Shown here: one piece after another, positions 34,639-44,993 of the stretch | Position numbering within the stretch: position 1 is the first letter of the stretch | Layout: each line of letters begins with the position of its first letter | Source: Faecalicatena orotica | Lineage (GTDB): Bacteria > Bacillota > Clostridia > Lachnospirales > Lachnospiraceae | DNA length: 64,000 nucleotides | NCBI RefSeq assembly: GCF_003149245.1 | Contig: NZ_QGDL01000001.1 | Coordinates: forward strand, 213,089 to 277,088 | Reading direction: 5' to 3' | Made by a program: the position numbers and the translations under genes | Notes under the pieces: generated by a model | Seen by the model: only the letters and a program-made list of their open reading frames with translations | Database searches by the model: none | What the model was told of the DNA's origin: nothing

Positions 34639-37600
34639 ATGGGTAACCTCTTTCTAAATCTAAATATAGTTTCAAACTCATAATTTCAAACGGTTTAATT
34701 ACAAATTCCAGCTCACCGTTTCCCTCTTCTTCCCCATTACTTTCTTCCAGAAGATTGCAGGGAACTATTTTCTGAATATTATAACCAGAAGACAGTTGTA
34801 CTTTATGCCTTCCCCCCCGGCATTCATGCAGTCTGACAATTAGACATTCCTCATCTTCTGCTTTCTTGACTGCATCAATCTGTACACCATCATCTGACAC
34901 TTTGACAAGCTGGTTTTTATCTTTGAATTCGCCTGATACGGCCTGCGCAGGCAGGTTCAAATTATTAGCTGCCTCAATTACGCCGCCCTCCTGTGCCCTG
35001 CCCGTATGCGGAAGGAAAGAATATACAAAATCATGCTCACCCATATCAGCAGATGTGTCCGGAAATTTAGCACTTTTCAAAAGACTCAGGCGCATAACAT
35101 GGTCTTTGATGCTATAGCCATATTTGCTGTCATTGAGAAGGGCCACGCCATAATCCTCTTCTGAAATATCTGCCCACTTATGTCCGCAGACCTCAAATCG
35201 TGCCCAATCCCAACTCGTATTCCAGTGTGTAGGGCGTTCGACATGCCCAAATTGTATATCATATGTTGCTTTCACGACCCTGATATCCGTATAGAATGCT
35301 GTTTTTAACAGCTTGTGATCTTCCTGCCAATCCACATGTGTGGTAAAATCAATCCTTCTGGAATCACGGTATACTGCCATATCCTGTACAATTTGGGATT
35401 TGTGGAAGCTGTATTCAAAGCGGATTACTGCCTTCAATGGCCCCTCTTCCACAACCTGGCCTCCTTTACACTGTTCAATAATCTCCTTTTTCTTCACATG
35501 AAAAATATCAATATCCCAGGCATCATATTTCAGCGGCTTGTCCTCATAAATCTCCAGAACATTACCTTTTTCGCCTTCCCTTATAACCATCCTGTCTGCT
35601 TCTTTGTCGAATATCTTTACTAACTGGCCAGCCTCATTCCATTCGATAACATAATATGGGGTTTCTATAGAATTCCTATTTAACTTAAATGCTGATTTCT
35701 GTTCCTGTGTTTTGTCTTTCCCCAGCCTGAAGGTTATATTGCACATGGAAAAGGGCTGAATTTCCATAAGTACTTCATAGCCTTTAGCTGTACGCTGTGC
35801 TTCCAGTTTTTTTCCTGCTGCATCAATGAAATCCCCGTCCTGTATAACCGGCACATGAACCAGTTCTTTCCCGCCAAAACTGTTCACCGTATAAATACCG
35901 AAACAATTCTCCTTCGGAACTATTAGCTTCTTAAATGCATTCTCTATAATTCCATCTGCTAATTTTTCTGCCCTTTCATAGGAAATCCTTGAATCTTCAT
36001 ATACTTCCCGTATTGAAGAACCCGGAATGATATCATGGAATTGCTGTAACAGAACTTCTCTCCAACAGTCCTCGATTTCCTGGCGCGGGTATTCCCCACC
36101 CCCTGCATAGCAGACGGATGCAAGCCATTCCGCCTGTGTAAGCCTTTGTTCCATATACCGGTTAACTTTTTTATTATATGCCTGTGATGTATATGTTCCA
36201 CGATGATATTCTAAGTATAATTCCCCGTCCCAGGTGTGTACATATTCATCACTATTTTCGATATCCTCATGAAGTTGGTTGAAAAAATCTAACGCCCTGA
36301 CTGGCTTTACCCCTGGGAGCCCGGGCAGTTTGTCCATTGCCCGGCGCATTTCAAGCATATCACGGGTCACCCCTCCCCCTCCATCTCCATAACCGTACGA
36401 TATAAGCGTGTTTTTACTTAGATTCTTATTCCTGAACTTCTTCCAGCTTCCTGCCACGGTACGTGGATCCATCATTCCACTATAAGTTGAATATCTGGTA
36501 TCCAGCTCCCGCCCCTCCTCCGGCGTGTTCACAAAATAAGTGAGTATTTCACTGCCATCAATCCCCCTCCACCAGAATACATCATCAGGCATGGTATTGA
36601 ATTGATTCCAGCTGATTTTCGTAGTCATAAATGTATCTATCCTGCACTGTTTCAATATCTGGGGCAAGGCCCAGCTATAGCCAAACACATCCGGCAGCCA
36701 GAGGTATTTACATTCTTTTCCAAACTCCTGTTTTATAAACCGGATCCCATATAAAAACTGCCTTACAAGCGATTCTCCTGATGGGAGATTGCAGTCTGCC
36801 TCCACCCACATCCCCCCATCCGGTTCCCATCTGCCTTCTTCTATCTTTTCTTTTATTATTTCATATAAATCCGGCCGGTCCTGCTTGATGTAATTGTAAA
36901 GCTGAGGCTGTGTCTGGAGAAACGTAAATTCTTCATACTGCTCCATCATGCGGAGTGCCGTCGTAAAAGAGCGGATGACCTTCTCCCTCGTATGCTTCGT
37001 CCGCCACAGCCATGCGACATCAATATGAGTATGTCCCACTACATTTATATTCACTTTGCTATGTTTCTCTAATTGTTTCAGACCCCCCGCTAAAACACTG
37101 TGTGCTGTCTCTATAGTTCCATAAAAAAATTCTTCATCCCATTCGATACAACTCAGCACATTTTCAAACAGGTTTTTTAGTTCAATGTACTCTTCATCAT
37201 CCGGCGATAATAAAAGCAGTGTCTCCGTAATTGCTTTTCCATAATAATATAGTTCATCTGTCTTTTCATGCAGGTAGCCCAGACTTGCTTCTTTTACCCT
37301 GTGGTAGAAATCCCTATGAATCCCACCACCTTCCAGACCGCTCCAGAGCATAAAAGTCAATTTTACCATCCTGCCCTCCAATTTATCAAACAGGACTTCC
37401 CTATGGTTCGTATCTACTCCCTGATAGGGGATCCCGTCTATATAGAGCAATGATTCAAACCCGCTGTTATAACAGTCCCCCGTTTTTCCAAAATCAAACA
37501 GCCCAACTGCCTTACAGCCTTCTTTTGTTTCCGGTATCTGCACCTTTTTTTCCAGCCACAGATAAGAATCCCTTCCTTTAAAAATATCATTTAATTCTAA

Positions 37601-37759
37601 AGGCCTGCCCTCTATCCGCTCCGGCGGGACAAGATGCACCTCATCATCCAAAGCATGGTCGGGCATCGATATGAAAGGGGCTATACTTCTGCACCCCACA
37701 TACCTTTTTATTCCCAGTTCCTCCACTCTTTTCTGAAACTTCTCAATTGTAAAAAACAT
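34619..37759 (-). CDS. GH38 alpha-mannosidase
   Basis: A 1046-residue retaining zinc alpha-mannosidase. The N-terminal domain is followed by the GH38 barrel with HTHIDVAWLWR (zinc ligands His245, Asp247). The MWVEADCNLPSGESLVRQ segment carries nucleophile Asp322, and YLWLPDVFGYS is at about 353-362. The central helical and C-terminal beta-sandwich domains are complete, so it is full length. There is no signal peptide, so it acts in the cytosol on imported manno-oligosaccharides. The start follows CGGAGGATGT. It lies in the operon between a GHL6-type hydrolase and the isomerase. Confidence 0.94.
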   Translation of the reverse strand: MFFTIEKFQKRVEELGIKRYVGCRSIAPFISMPDHALDDEVHLVPPERIEGRPLELNDIFKGRDSYLWLEKKVQIPETKEGCKAVGLFDFGKTGDCYNSGFESLLYIDGIPYQGVDTNHREVLFDKLEGRMVKLTFMLWSGLEGGGIHRDFYHRVKEASLGYLHEKTDELYYYGKAITETLLLLSPDDEEYIELKNLFENVLSCIEWDEEFFYGTIETAHSVLAGGLKQLEKHSKVNINVVGHTHIDVAWLWRTKHTREKVIRSFTTALRMMEQYEEFTFLQTQPQLYNYIKQDRPDLYEIIKEKIEEGRWEPDGGMWVEADCNLPSGESLVRQFLYGIRFIKQEFGKECKYLWLPDVFGYSWALPQILKQCRIDTFMTTKISWNQFNTMPDDVFWWRGIDGSEILTYFVNTPEEGRELDTRYSTYSGMMDPRTVAGSWKKFRNKNLSKNTLISYGYGDGGGGVTRDMLEMRRAMDKLPGLPGVKPVRALDFFNQLHEDIENSDEYVHTWDGELYLEYHRGTYTSQAYNKKVNRYMEQRLTQAEWLASVCYAGGGEYPRQEIEDCWREVLLQQFHDIIPGSSIREVYEDSRISYERAEKLADGIIENAFKKLIVPKENCFGIYTVNSFGGKELVHVPVIQDGDFIDAAGKKLEAQRTAKGYEVLMEIQPFSMCNITFRLGKDKTQEQKSAFKLNRNSIETPYYVIEWNEAGQLVKIFDKEADRMVIREGEKGNVLEIYEDKPLKYDAWDIDIFHVKKKEIIEQCKGGQVVEEGPLKAVIRFEYSFHKSQIVQDMAVYRDSRRIDFTTHVDWQEDHKLLKTAFYTDIRVVKATYDIQFGHVERPTHWNTSWDWARFEVCGHKWADISEEDYGVALLNDSKYGYSIKDHVMRLSLLKSAKFPDTSADMGEHDFVYSFLPHTGRAQEGGVIEAANNLNLPAQAVSGEFKDKNQLVKVSDDGVQIDAVKKAEDEECLIVRLHECRGGRHKVQLSSGYNIQKIVPCNLLEESNGEEEGNGELEFVIKPFEIMSLKLYLDLERGYPYETFPN

Positions 37760-37775
37760 ACATCCTCCGATTAAA

Positions 37776-39818
37776 TTAATCTACTATTTCTATTACTGTA
37801 AATAGCTCTACCTTCGGAATCAGGATGGTCGTCATCCCATTCTCATAGCGGGCCTTCACTTTCATTTCTTCTTCCACTGTCTTCACGCTGCTGATTGCTC
37901 CCGGTATTTTTATCTCGATCTCATAAATGGGGGCTACTGGTGAATTCTCCTGCTCGTTTATTACAGCAAAATATTTTTTACTATCTTTTCTCCATCCAAC
38001 GACTTCCGCAAAAGCAGGGGCATTTGATTCAAACTCCAACGTTTTACACAGCCCTCTGATTATTTTTCCAACAACACGCCTGCTTGTATAAGGCCTGCTG
38101 TTTTCTATCGGCGCTGCTACCCAGAGAATCTCACCCTTGCCAATTTTTTTCACAATGGCTGCCGGTCTGTCAGTAAAGACACCTGGAGGATTCGAATGAA
38201 TTGCCGAAAATTCACATTTCCCGGTCATTGTATAAGGCAGAGTGATTGTCGCTAATATATCATACTCCCCTGAAAATTTAAGCAGTTCCATTTTCCCTTG
38301 TACATTCATTGGGGATTTTGCTGTAAAATCACTGAATATTTCCATTCCTTTGTCAGCAGCACTCATATAAGTAACTTCATGCTCCGTCTCACCTATACTT
38401 TCCGCCTCCAGAAGTTCTAAAAGTCTCCCATGTCCGATATGGCCGCTCACATAAAGCTTTCCGCCCTCCCTTATATACGACTCTATCGCATCCATTTCAT
38501 CATCATGGATGACTGCAGTATCACAGATAATGAGTACATCACTTTTCAGTCCATTCAGTTTCTTGCTTGGGATCACATCAAACGGCAGGTTTTCTTCTCT
38601 GAGAATTTTGCCCATATTAATCTGCGTTTCCATGAACTTCCGGCTATATTTATCATCTGTCACCGGACTGCCATTCTCACTCCAATGGCATTTTGAGCGG
38701 CTCGGGAACCAGACACTTATATTGGTAAGCATATCCCCGCTTACATACTTTTCATAGTTCATTGTCCTGGCAAATGCCCTTTTTACCGGCCCCTGATACA
38801 CTTCCTCACATAGTGTGCCATCCGGGTTTGCCCCGTCACAAATGGAAAATGCACCATTATGTACTAATGCAATCATGGCATGCAGGGCGAATTCTTCCTC
38901 TGTCTTTGTCGTCGTATGGTAAGACAGCCCGGGATCACAGCGTGAAGATATGAACACAAAGGGCAGCGCTTTACTTAGATTCCTGTAATATTTACACATA
39001 TACGTCTGCTGTAAGAATCCGCCATACAGGTCCCCGCCTGCATAATCGCATGCCTCGGCTACCAAATCTGAATGTGCATACTGCCAGGGGTCTGCCATCA
39101 TGGATAGATTATGTTCAATTGTCACTTCTGGATGGATTGACTTTACCACGCCCGCAGAAAATGCCGCAAACTCTCCCATCCATTCCTCACGAATGCTCTG
39201 GAACTCCCTGAAATTTTTATCCCCCCAATCTATCGTTCTTGGCATTTCCCTTCCGGTCCTCTCAAAATATTTTTTCCGGCAGCTCGGACAATAGCATACT
39301 TCCGGGAAAAACGGCATATCAAGGAAAATAGTCTCAAATTGATAGTTTTCGGTTATTTCTGTCAAACATTCTTTTACATACTGCCTATATTCTTCATTAT
39401 TCGGACAAACTATCCCGTAACGTCCCTTTCTGCTCATGAAATCGCTGTCCGGTACCATCTCTTCTCGGGATGTCTTTCCATATCCATTAATCATGCGCCA
39501 TTCCGGGTGTTTCTCATATGCCCAATTATCAAATATCTGCGAAAAATACGCCATAACTGCAATGCCGTTACTATGGCATAATTGAATCATCTCACCGACA
39601 TAGTCTCTTCCTTGCAGCCCCTTGTGCATGCGTCCGGTTTTGGTAGGATAAAATGCCAGCCCTGTATGCGGTCTGCACTTTACAACAATCTGCTGCATGC
39701 CTGCATCTTTCAATAATTTCACAAGTCCCTCAGGATCTACCCTGGATAAAAACTCTTCATTCCAGTCATCAATATGCATATCTAAAAAACTCCGCCTGTA
39801 GTTGCCTTCAATCCACAT
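37776..39818 (-). CDS. Putative glycoside hydrolase (GHL6-type barrel with trimerisation-like domain)
   Basis: A 680-residue protein without a signal peptide. The N-terminal TIM-barrel region (about 20-370) resembles the hypothetical glycosyl hydrolase GHL6 family: IVVKCRPHTGLAFYPT, then VMAYFSQIFDNWAY, a FLDMPFFPEVCYCPSCRKKY segment, and ITEHNLSMM-like strand motifs. A beta-galactosidase trimerisation-like domain follows (about 380-580; VLIICDTAVIHDDEMDAIE, GGKLYVSGHIG). Activity is uncharacterised; an alpha-fucosidase or galactosidase role is conceivable. It sits between the ABC permeases and GH38. Confidence 0.72.
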   Translation of the reverse strand: MWIEGNYRRSFLDMHIDDWNEEFLSRVDPEGLVKLLKDAGMQQIVVKCRPHTGLAFYPTKTGRMHKGLQGRDYVGEMIQLCHSNGIAVMAYFSQIFDNWAYEKHPEWRMINGYGKTSREEMVPDSDFMSRKGRYGIVCPNNEEYRQYVKECLTEITENYQFETIFLDMPFFPEVCYCPSCRKKYFERTGREMPRTIDWGDKNFREFQSIREEWMGEFAAFSAGVVKSIHPEVTIEHNLSMMADPWQYAHSDLVAEACDYAGGDLYGGFLQQTYMCKYYRNLSKALPFVFISSRCDPGLSYHTTTKTEEEFALHAMIALVHNGAFSICDGANPDGTLCEEVYQGPVKRAFARTMNYEKYVSGDMLTNISVWFPSRSKCHWSENGSPVTDDKYSRKFMETQINMGKILREENLPFDVIPSKKLNGLKSDVLIICDTAVIHDDEMDAIESYIREGGKLYVSGHIGHGRLLELLEAESIGETEHEVTYMSAADKGMEIFSDFTAKSPMNVQGKMELLKFSGEYDILATITLPYTMTGKCEFSAIHSNPPGVFTDRPAAIVKKIGKGEILWVAAPIENSRPYTSRRVVGKIIRGLCKTLEFESNAPAFAEVVGWRKDSKKYFAVINEQENSPVAPIYEIEIKIPGAISSVKTVEEEMKVKARYENGMTTILIPKVELFTVIEIVD

Positions 39819-39901
39819 ATATTATGTTCTCCTTCATTCTTAAATAGTTTGTTTTACCAAATAATTTCTCCCTCATCCCGCTATAACCCGCCGGCCTGCT
39901 G

Positions 39902-40741
39902 CTAGCCCTTGACTGCCCCTACCGTCATCCCTTTCATGATCTGTTTTGAAAATATAAGATAAATAATCAAAATAGGCAGGATAGATACTAATAGTGCTGC
40001 CATATAAAGGGGATAGTTAATTGCATGCTCTGAATTGAACATTCTGATCGCAATAGATATTGTCCTCAGGCTTTTATCATTAATTAAAACAAGAGAGAAG
40101 GGAAACTCATTCCATGCATTCATAAAGGACGTTATAACAATAATTGCCGTTATCGGTGAACACATTGGAAAAATAATTTTCGTTAGCAGCTTAAAGGTGC
40201 TGCATCCCTCCATATATGCCGCCTCGTCCAGTTCTACCGGTATCGTCCTGATATAGTTTTCTGTAAGCATCACTGCAAATGGCAGTGAGAATGCCAGATA
40301 TGGCAGAATCAATGTCCATCTGTGGTCCAGCATCCCCAAAGCCTTAAACTGCAGGAACACCGGAATCAATAGTGACAGCATCGGAATAACCATGCCCGAA
40401 ACAAACAATAAATACACGGCCTTTTTAAACCTGAAATTATATCTTGATATAAAGAAACCTGCAACCAGCGCGCATATCACTGTTAAAACCACATTAATGA
40501 ATCCAAGAATTGCAGAATTCAAGAAGCATTCTAAAAACCCGCTGGATTGTACCGCATCTATGAAATTTTGAAAATAAGGATGTGTTGTAAGGCTCATACT
40601 ATTCTGCATAAACTCGTTGCTCGTTTTCAGCGCCGAATTCACCATCCACAGTATCGGAAATATGCAGGATGCAGAAAACAAAAGGAGAACTGCATTCACA
40701 ACGAATTTAAACATCCCCTGTAAAGTATTCTTAATGGTCAT
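39902..40741 (-). CDS. Carbohydrate ABC transporter permease (MalG/AraQ type)
   Basis: A 279-residue inner-membrane permease with six helices. The EAA loop (DEAAYMEGCSTFKLLTKIIFP, about 183-203) is the coupling site for an ATPase of the MsmK/UgpC type, which is not encoded here and is usually shared. Its start overlaps the preceding permease gene by 11 bp. Confidence 0.92.
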   Translation of the reverse strand: MTIKNTLQGMFKFVVNAVLLLFSASCIFPILWMVNSALKTSNEFMQNSMSLTTHPYFQNFIDAVQSSGFLECFLNSAILGFINVVLTVICALVAGFFISRYNFRFKKAVYLLFVSGMVIPMLSLLIPVFLQFKALGMLDHRWTLILPYLAFSLPFAVMLTENYIRTIPVELDEAAYMEGCSTFKLLTKIIFPMCSPITAIIVITSFMNAWNEFPFSLVLINDKSLRTISIAIRMFNSEHAINYPLYMAALLVSILPILIIYLIFSKQIMKGMTVGAVKG

Positions 40742-41699
40742 TTGCTTTTCCCTCCATCAGCCTCTGGATTCCTATCGTCAGCGTCATAGATACCACCAGG
40801 ATTACCACTGCCATTGCAGACGCATAACCCATCTTCATCTGGACAAAAGAAGTATCATAGTTATAAAGTGACAGCACACTGGTTGCCCTTCCCGGTCCTC
40901 CTCCTGTCATAACCATAATGTGGTCAAATGCTTTAAAAGAACCTGCAAAGCAAATCATAAGACATATCTTTAAAATATCCCAAATCAGTGGAATTGTAAT
41001 ATACAGACTTCTTTTAAATCCAGTCGCCCCGTCTATCTCCGCAACCTCGAGAATATCTTTCGGGATAGTTGCCACGGCCCCCATAAGTAATACCAGATAA
41101 TATCCTATGAACTGCCAGATTACCGGAACCGCTACTGACAGCATGGCTATCTTCGGATCATCCAGCCACGGTTTAATCCAGCCGTCCAATCCTGACGCAC
41201 GCAGGAAATGGTTCAGTATACCAAAATCGTTGTTATAAATCAGCTGCCACATCAGACCGATAACGACGGCCGCTATAATACTTGGGAAATACATCACCCT
41301 CCGATGAAGTTCTACAAATTTTACCCATTTCATTGTAAAAAACAATGTGAAAATAAATGCAATCCCCACCTGTCCTGCAACCATCAGCACAGTAAACAGC
41401 ATAGTGTTTTTAAAGGACAGCCAGAAAGTCTTATCATGCAAAAGCTGTATATAATTGTCTAAACCAATAAATTTTTTCCCCGGGCCGCCTGACCACTCAA
41501 AAAAGCTATATCCAAATGCAAATAAAGTCGGGACCACTACTATGAACAGATAAACGCCCACTGGAATACTCAGATATCCAAATATTCTTCTTCCGGGCGG
41601 CATAAGAGGATTTTTATACTTTGGCCTGCCCTTTGACGCAAGTCCCCCTGCGGGGCATATCCTGTCATATGCCCCCTGGGTCTGTCTATCTTTTCTCAT
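40731..41699 (-). CDS. Carbohydrate ABC transporter permease (MalF/UgpA type)
   Basis: A 322-residue permease with six membrane helices after a basic N-terminal cytosolic stretch of about 35 residues. The EAA loop ILEVAEIDGATGFKRSLYITIP lies at about 215-236. It pairs with the MalG-type permease and the binding protein that flank it. The start follows AAGGGGATGATGAA. Confidence 0.92.
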   Translation of the reverse strand: MRKDRQTQGAYDRICPAGGLASKGRPKYKNPLMPPGRRIFGYLSIPVGVYLFIVVVPTLFAFGYSFFEWSGGPGKKFIGLDNYIQLLHDKTFWLSFKNTMLFTVLMVAGQVGIAFIFTLFFTMKWVKFVELHRRVMYFPSIIAAVVIGLMWQLIYNNDFGILNHFLRASGLDGWIKPWLDDPKIAMLSVAVPVIWQFIGYYLVLLMGAVATIPKDILEVAEIDGATGFKRSLYITIPLIWDILKICLMICFAGSFKAFDHIMVMTGGGPGRATSVLSLYNYDTSFVQMKMGYASAMAVVILVVSMTLTIGIQRLMEGKANDH

Positions 41700-41711
41700 T
41701 TCATCATCCCC

Positions 41712-43070
41712 TTATTGTTTTTTTGCGCTTTCATGTGCTTCCTGAAGCTTTGCCGCCAGTTCTTCCGGTGTAAGCGAGCCAATGGACATCTCCTGATAAC
41801 CTACATAGCTTGCATCCATGTATGCAGTAGAAAGCTGTACTTCCGGACACCCCACGATCTTGTCATAAGAATTGTACATATCAAGGAATTTTACGAATAA
41901 AGGATCCAATTTGCTTTCATCATAATCAACCTCTTTTGCTGTAGCCAAAGAACCACCTTCAATCAGCAATGTCTGGATTTCCGGTGCCGACATTTCTTTT
42001 AAGAAGTTCACCGCTGCCTCCTGCTGGTCATCGGCCAGTCCTTCTCTTAAGCTGATTCCCCACCCCTGGCCGCCTACAATCTGGCCTTTAAGTTCTTCTT
42101 TTCCTTTTACCGGTGGAAAAACCGTAATCTCTGTATTGTCAAGGATTTCCTGTGATGCTTCATTAATTAAATTAGAAACTGACCAGGATCCTTCAATATA
42201 CATTGCTGCTTTACCATCATAATACATCTGGCGTACCTGTACAGGATCAAGGCTGTTTACATCTTCATTAAATAATCCCAGATCCATCAGTTCTTTAAGA
42301 TATGTAATTGCTTCTACCGAACTTTCATCTTCAAATGATGCACCGTTATAGTTTTTCACATCTTCATACCATTCGTTACTGTTGAATTTCATAAGGATAC
42401 CGGGCATAACCTGCGAAGCAATGGCATATTTCCCCTTATTTCCGGTTGCAAGAGGAATATATCCGTTCTCTTTTAATGTCTTCACCGCCTCTTTAAATTC
42501 CTGTTCATTTGCAGGAAAGCTGTCCATACCGCATTTTGCAAAAATATCTTTGTTATAATATATAACATGATTTACGATACTGCATCGGGGAACTCCGAGG
42601 ATATGATCTCCAAAAGTATAATCGCCGAACATACCATCAGCAAATGTATCCGCCCATTCCTGATTTGCTTCCAGAACCGGCGTCAAATCCTGTATCTGTC
42701 CGTTCTCGTAAAATGATCCCATCATAGATGGAAGTGCCATAATCAGGTCCGGAAGCTCATTAGCCGCAGCCAGTGTTTTTAATTTCGTCTCATACCCGGC
42801 TTCCTGACTGACAATTTCCTCCACCAGTTCCACATCCGGATACTTACTTTTAAAATTGTCCACAGCCTTGTCCATCATAATTGATTCAATATCCCCGTTT
42901 TTAATGGCTTCATCCGTCCCCATATGCATAATAGTCAAAGTAGTCTTAGATGAATCACCTCCTGCTCCACTTTCCTTTGCATCCTTTTCTGTCCCTGAAC
43001 AGCCTGCCAGCATTCCGCCGACCATTGCCGCTGCCAATACAACAGAAAGAATCTGTGTTCTTTTCCTCAT
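41712..43070 (-). CDS. Carbohydrate-binding lipoprotein (family 1 SBP)
   Basis: A 452-residue extracellular binding protein with a lipobox in GGMLAGC and then the SBP_bac_1 fold (TLTIMHMGTDE, DLIMALPSMMG, GKAAMYIEGSWSVSN). It delivers oligosaccharides to the two permeases downstream. Together with GH38 the ligand is likely an alpha-mannoside or N-glycan fragment. The start follows AAGGAGGACAAAAAA. It begins a transcript after the terminator that closes the regulator operon. Confidence 0.92.
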   Translation of the reverse strand: MRKRTQILSVVLAAAMVGGMLAGCSGTEKDAKESGAGGDSSKTTLTIMHMGTDEAIKNGDIESIMMDKAVDNFKSKYPDVELVEEIVSQEAGYETKLKTLAAANELPDLIMALPSMMGSFYENGQIQDLTPVLEANQEWADTFADGMFGDYTFGDHILGVPRCSIVNHVIYYNKDIFAKCGMDSFPANEQEFKEAVKTLKENGYIPLATGNKGKYAIASQVMPGILMKFNSNEWYEDVKNYNGASFEDESSVEAITYLKELMDLGLFNEDVNSLDPVQVRQMYYDGKAAMYIEGSWSVSNLINEASQEILDNTEITVFPPVKGKEELKGQIVGGQGWGISLREGLADDQQEAAVNFLKEMSAPEIQTLLIEGGSLATAKEVDYDESKLDPLFVKFLDMYNSYDKIVGCPEVQLSTAYMDASYVGYQEMSIGSLTPEELAAKLQEAHESAKKQ

Positions 43071-43184
43071 TTTTTTGTCCTCCTTTTTGTTTCGGTGTAT
43101 TTATATAATTAGCATATCGTATACTGTTCCTGCAAAAAACCATGTAAACTATAAAAATATCCACTTTTCTATTCAATATGCAAA

Positions 43185-43208
43185 AAGAGCCTGATCTGAC
43201 AGACTCTT
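43185..43208 (-). terminator. Intrinsic terminator after the YesM-type kinase gene
   Basis: A 9-bp stem (43185-43193 with 43200-43208, one G-U on the minus-strand RNA) followed by TTTTTGC. It separates the regulators from the transporter genes, which therefore need their own promoter in 43071-43180. Confidence 0.75.
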
Positions 43209-43253
43209 ATCACGATTACTTTGTATCCTTTTTAGCTGTTTCATTATACCTGT

Positions 43254-44993
43254 CTACATATGTTTTGTGTAAGCCAGCAACGGCTGTACAATCCGCACTA
43301 CTGTTCCGTTTTCCCTGCCGGCACGGAAAAAAAGACCATAGTTCTTTCCAAACTGCAGTTTTATACGCTGGTCGATATTGCGGATTGCCATACCTCTCTT
43401 TTCCTCACTTTTGACGTCCATAAGCAATTCTTCAATCTCACTGATATCTATGGAATCTCCGTTATCCTCCACTTCAAAATATAAGTTCTCCTCATCTTTA
43501 AATCCCCTGATCCAGATATCACCTTCTCTTCCACTTGGAAGAATTCCATGTTCCACACTATTTTCCACTAATGGCTGTATCACAAAACGCATCGTGGCCC
43601 ATTGAAACAGTTCTCCGTCTGCCTCAATGTGGAACTGAATCTGGTCAGCCGTACGCAATTCTTGTATTACGATGTAATTTTCTACATAACGTATTTCTGT
43701 CTCTACGGAAATAAATTTCTGTCCGGAGTTCATCGTAAGCCTGTAAAGATCCGCTATTGCAAGAACAACACGTCCGGTTTTGTCCGCATGTTCCAGCCTG
43801 CTCATCCAATATGCAGTGTCCAGATTATTATATAAAAAATGAGGGTTAATTTGTGCCTGAAGCGCTTTCAGTTCCGCCTCAGTCTGAAGCACTTTCCCTG
43901 TCAGCACTTCATTGACCAATTCATTCATACGTCTTGTCATAGCATTAAACTGTGTGCTTAAAATGCCTATTTCATCATTACTTTCAAACTGGAGCTGGAC
44001 ATCATAGTTGTCTTCCTTTACTTCCCGGATTTTTCCCGTAAGCAGTCTCAGCGGGTGAAGAATGGCACGGGAAAAAAGCACCGATGTCAGAAGACATAAA
44101 AGCATACTTGCCACAATCCCATATATCAGCAAATCGCGTATCGTCCGGTTTTCTTCCAAAAGCTTTGAACGTTCCAGACCACTGACAATCGTCCACCCCG
44201 TGTCAGGAAGTTTATTACCATATACCAGAGTATTACTCTTCTTGTCTGAAATAGTTGTTATCCTGCTTTCCTTAAGTTTTTCTAAATCTGAAATAACCGT
44301 CTCTGATTTACCCGCGCTCAGCAGGACATTTCCGTCATCATCCACCAGTGCTATATATCCCGGATATGTTTCTATGTAATTTGAAAACTGCTCTTTCATT
44401 TTAGACAGCGGTACATTAATCCAGAGAGTCCCAAGGGTATTCTGCAAATTTTCAGTGTCCCGGATACTGCGTGTCAGCGTCAGATAAACCACAGGGCTGT
44501 CATCATTTTTCGCTGAAGTACCCGTCCAGAAGGACTTCCCCATCAACTTTTTTGCACGACCGGCCAATTCTTCCTCCCTTTTAACATCCCGGACATCACC
44601 GGCATGTAAGACAAGGCCGTTTTCGCCCTCAATATAAATAGAATTTACGAACTGATTCTGGCCTGTATAGAACATCAGGCTTTTTGCCACCTCATTCTGA
44701 CGCCGCAGTAGTTCACTCCCATTCATAGATTCTGCCAAAAGCGTTTCTTTCACATCGGAATTCTGAATAATGTACAGTGACAGGTTTCCTACATAATCCG
44801 TTGTCACCTGAATACTGTCTGCAATACTGTCAAGTGCATTTTCGGATGCTGCCTCCTGCTTCTGTTCTACTATTTCCAGAGATTTTCTATATAGGACAGT
44901 GCCTATAATTGCAATTGGTATCATAGAGATTACGATTCCCAAAATAAAAACTTTCACATTCAGGCTAACAAACATTTGTTTCTTCTTTTTCAC
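43254..44993 (-). CDS. Sensor histidine kinase, YesM type
   Basis: A 579-residue membrane kinase: a first membrane helix (about 10-33), a large extracellular Cache-like sensor (about 35-285), a second helix (about 287-310), HAMP (about 311-365), then a His_kinase domain with the phospho-accepting His in QINPHFLYNN (about 390), and an HATPase_c domain with QPLVENSVEHGI and EVEDNG. It probably senses the sugar or its binding protein. Its start overlaps the response-regulator stop by 4 bp (ATGA). Confidence 0.92.
   Translation of the reverse strand: MKKKKQMFVSLNVKVFILGIVISMIPIAIIGTVLYRKSLEIVEQKQEAASENALDSIADSIQVTTDYVGNLSLYIIQNSDVKETLLAESMNGSELLRRQNEVAKSLMFYTGQNQFVNSIYIEGENGLVLHAGDVRDVKREEELAGRAKKLMGKSFWTGTSAKNDDSPVVYLTLTRSIRDTENLQNTLGTLWINVPLSKMKEQFSNYIETYPGYIALVDDDGNVLLSAGKSETVISDLEKLKESRITTISDKKSNTLVYGNKLPDTGWTIVSGLERSKLLEENRTIRDLLIYGIVASMLLCLLTSVLFSRAILHPLRLLTGKIREVKEDNYDVQLQFESNDEIGILSTQFNAMTRRMNELVNEVLTGKVLQTEAELKALQAQINPHFLYNNLDTAYWMSRLEHADKTGRVVLAIADLYRLTMNSGQKFISVETEIRYVENYIVIQELRTADQIQFHIEADGELFQWATMRFVIQPLVENSVEHGILPSGREGDIWIRGFKDEENLYFEVEDNGDSIDISEIEELLMDVKSEEKRGMAIRNIDQRIKLQFGKNYGLFFRAGRENGTVVRIVQPLLAYTKHM

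Noticed and set aside
41712-43070. Catabolite-repression (cre) box upstream of the mannoside transporter operon
   Set aside because: No good match to the cre consensus was found in 43071-43180.
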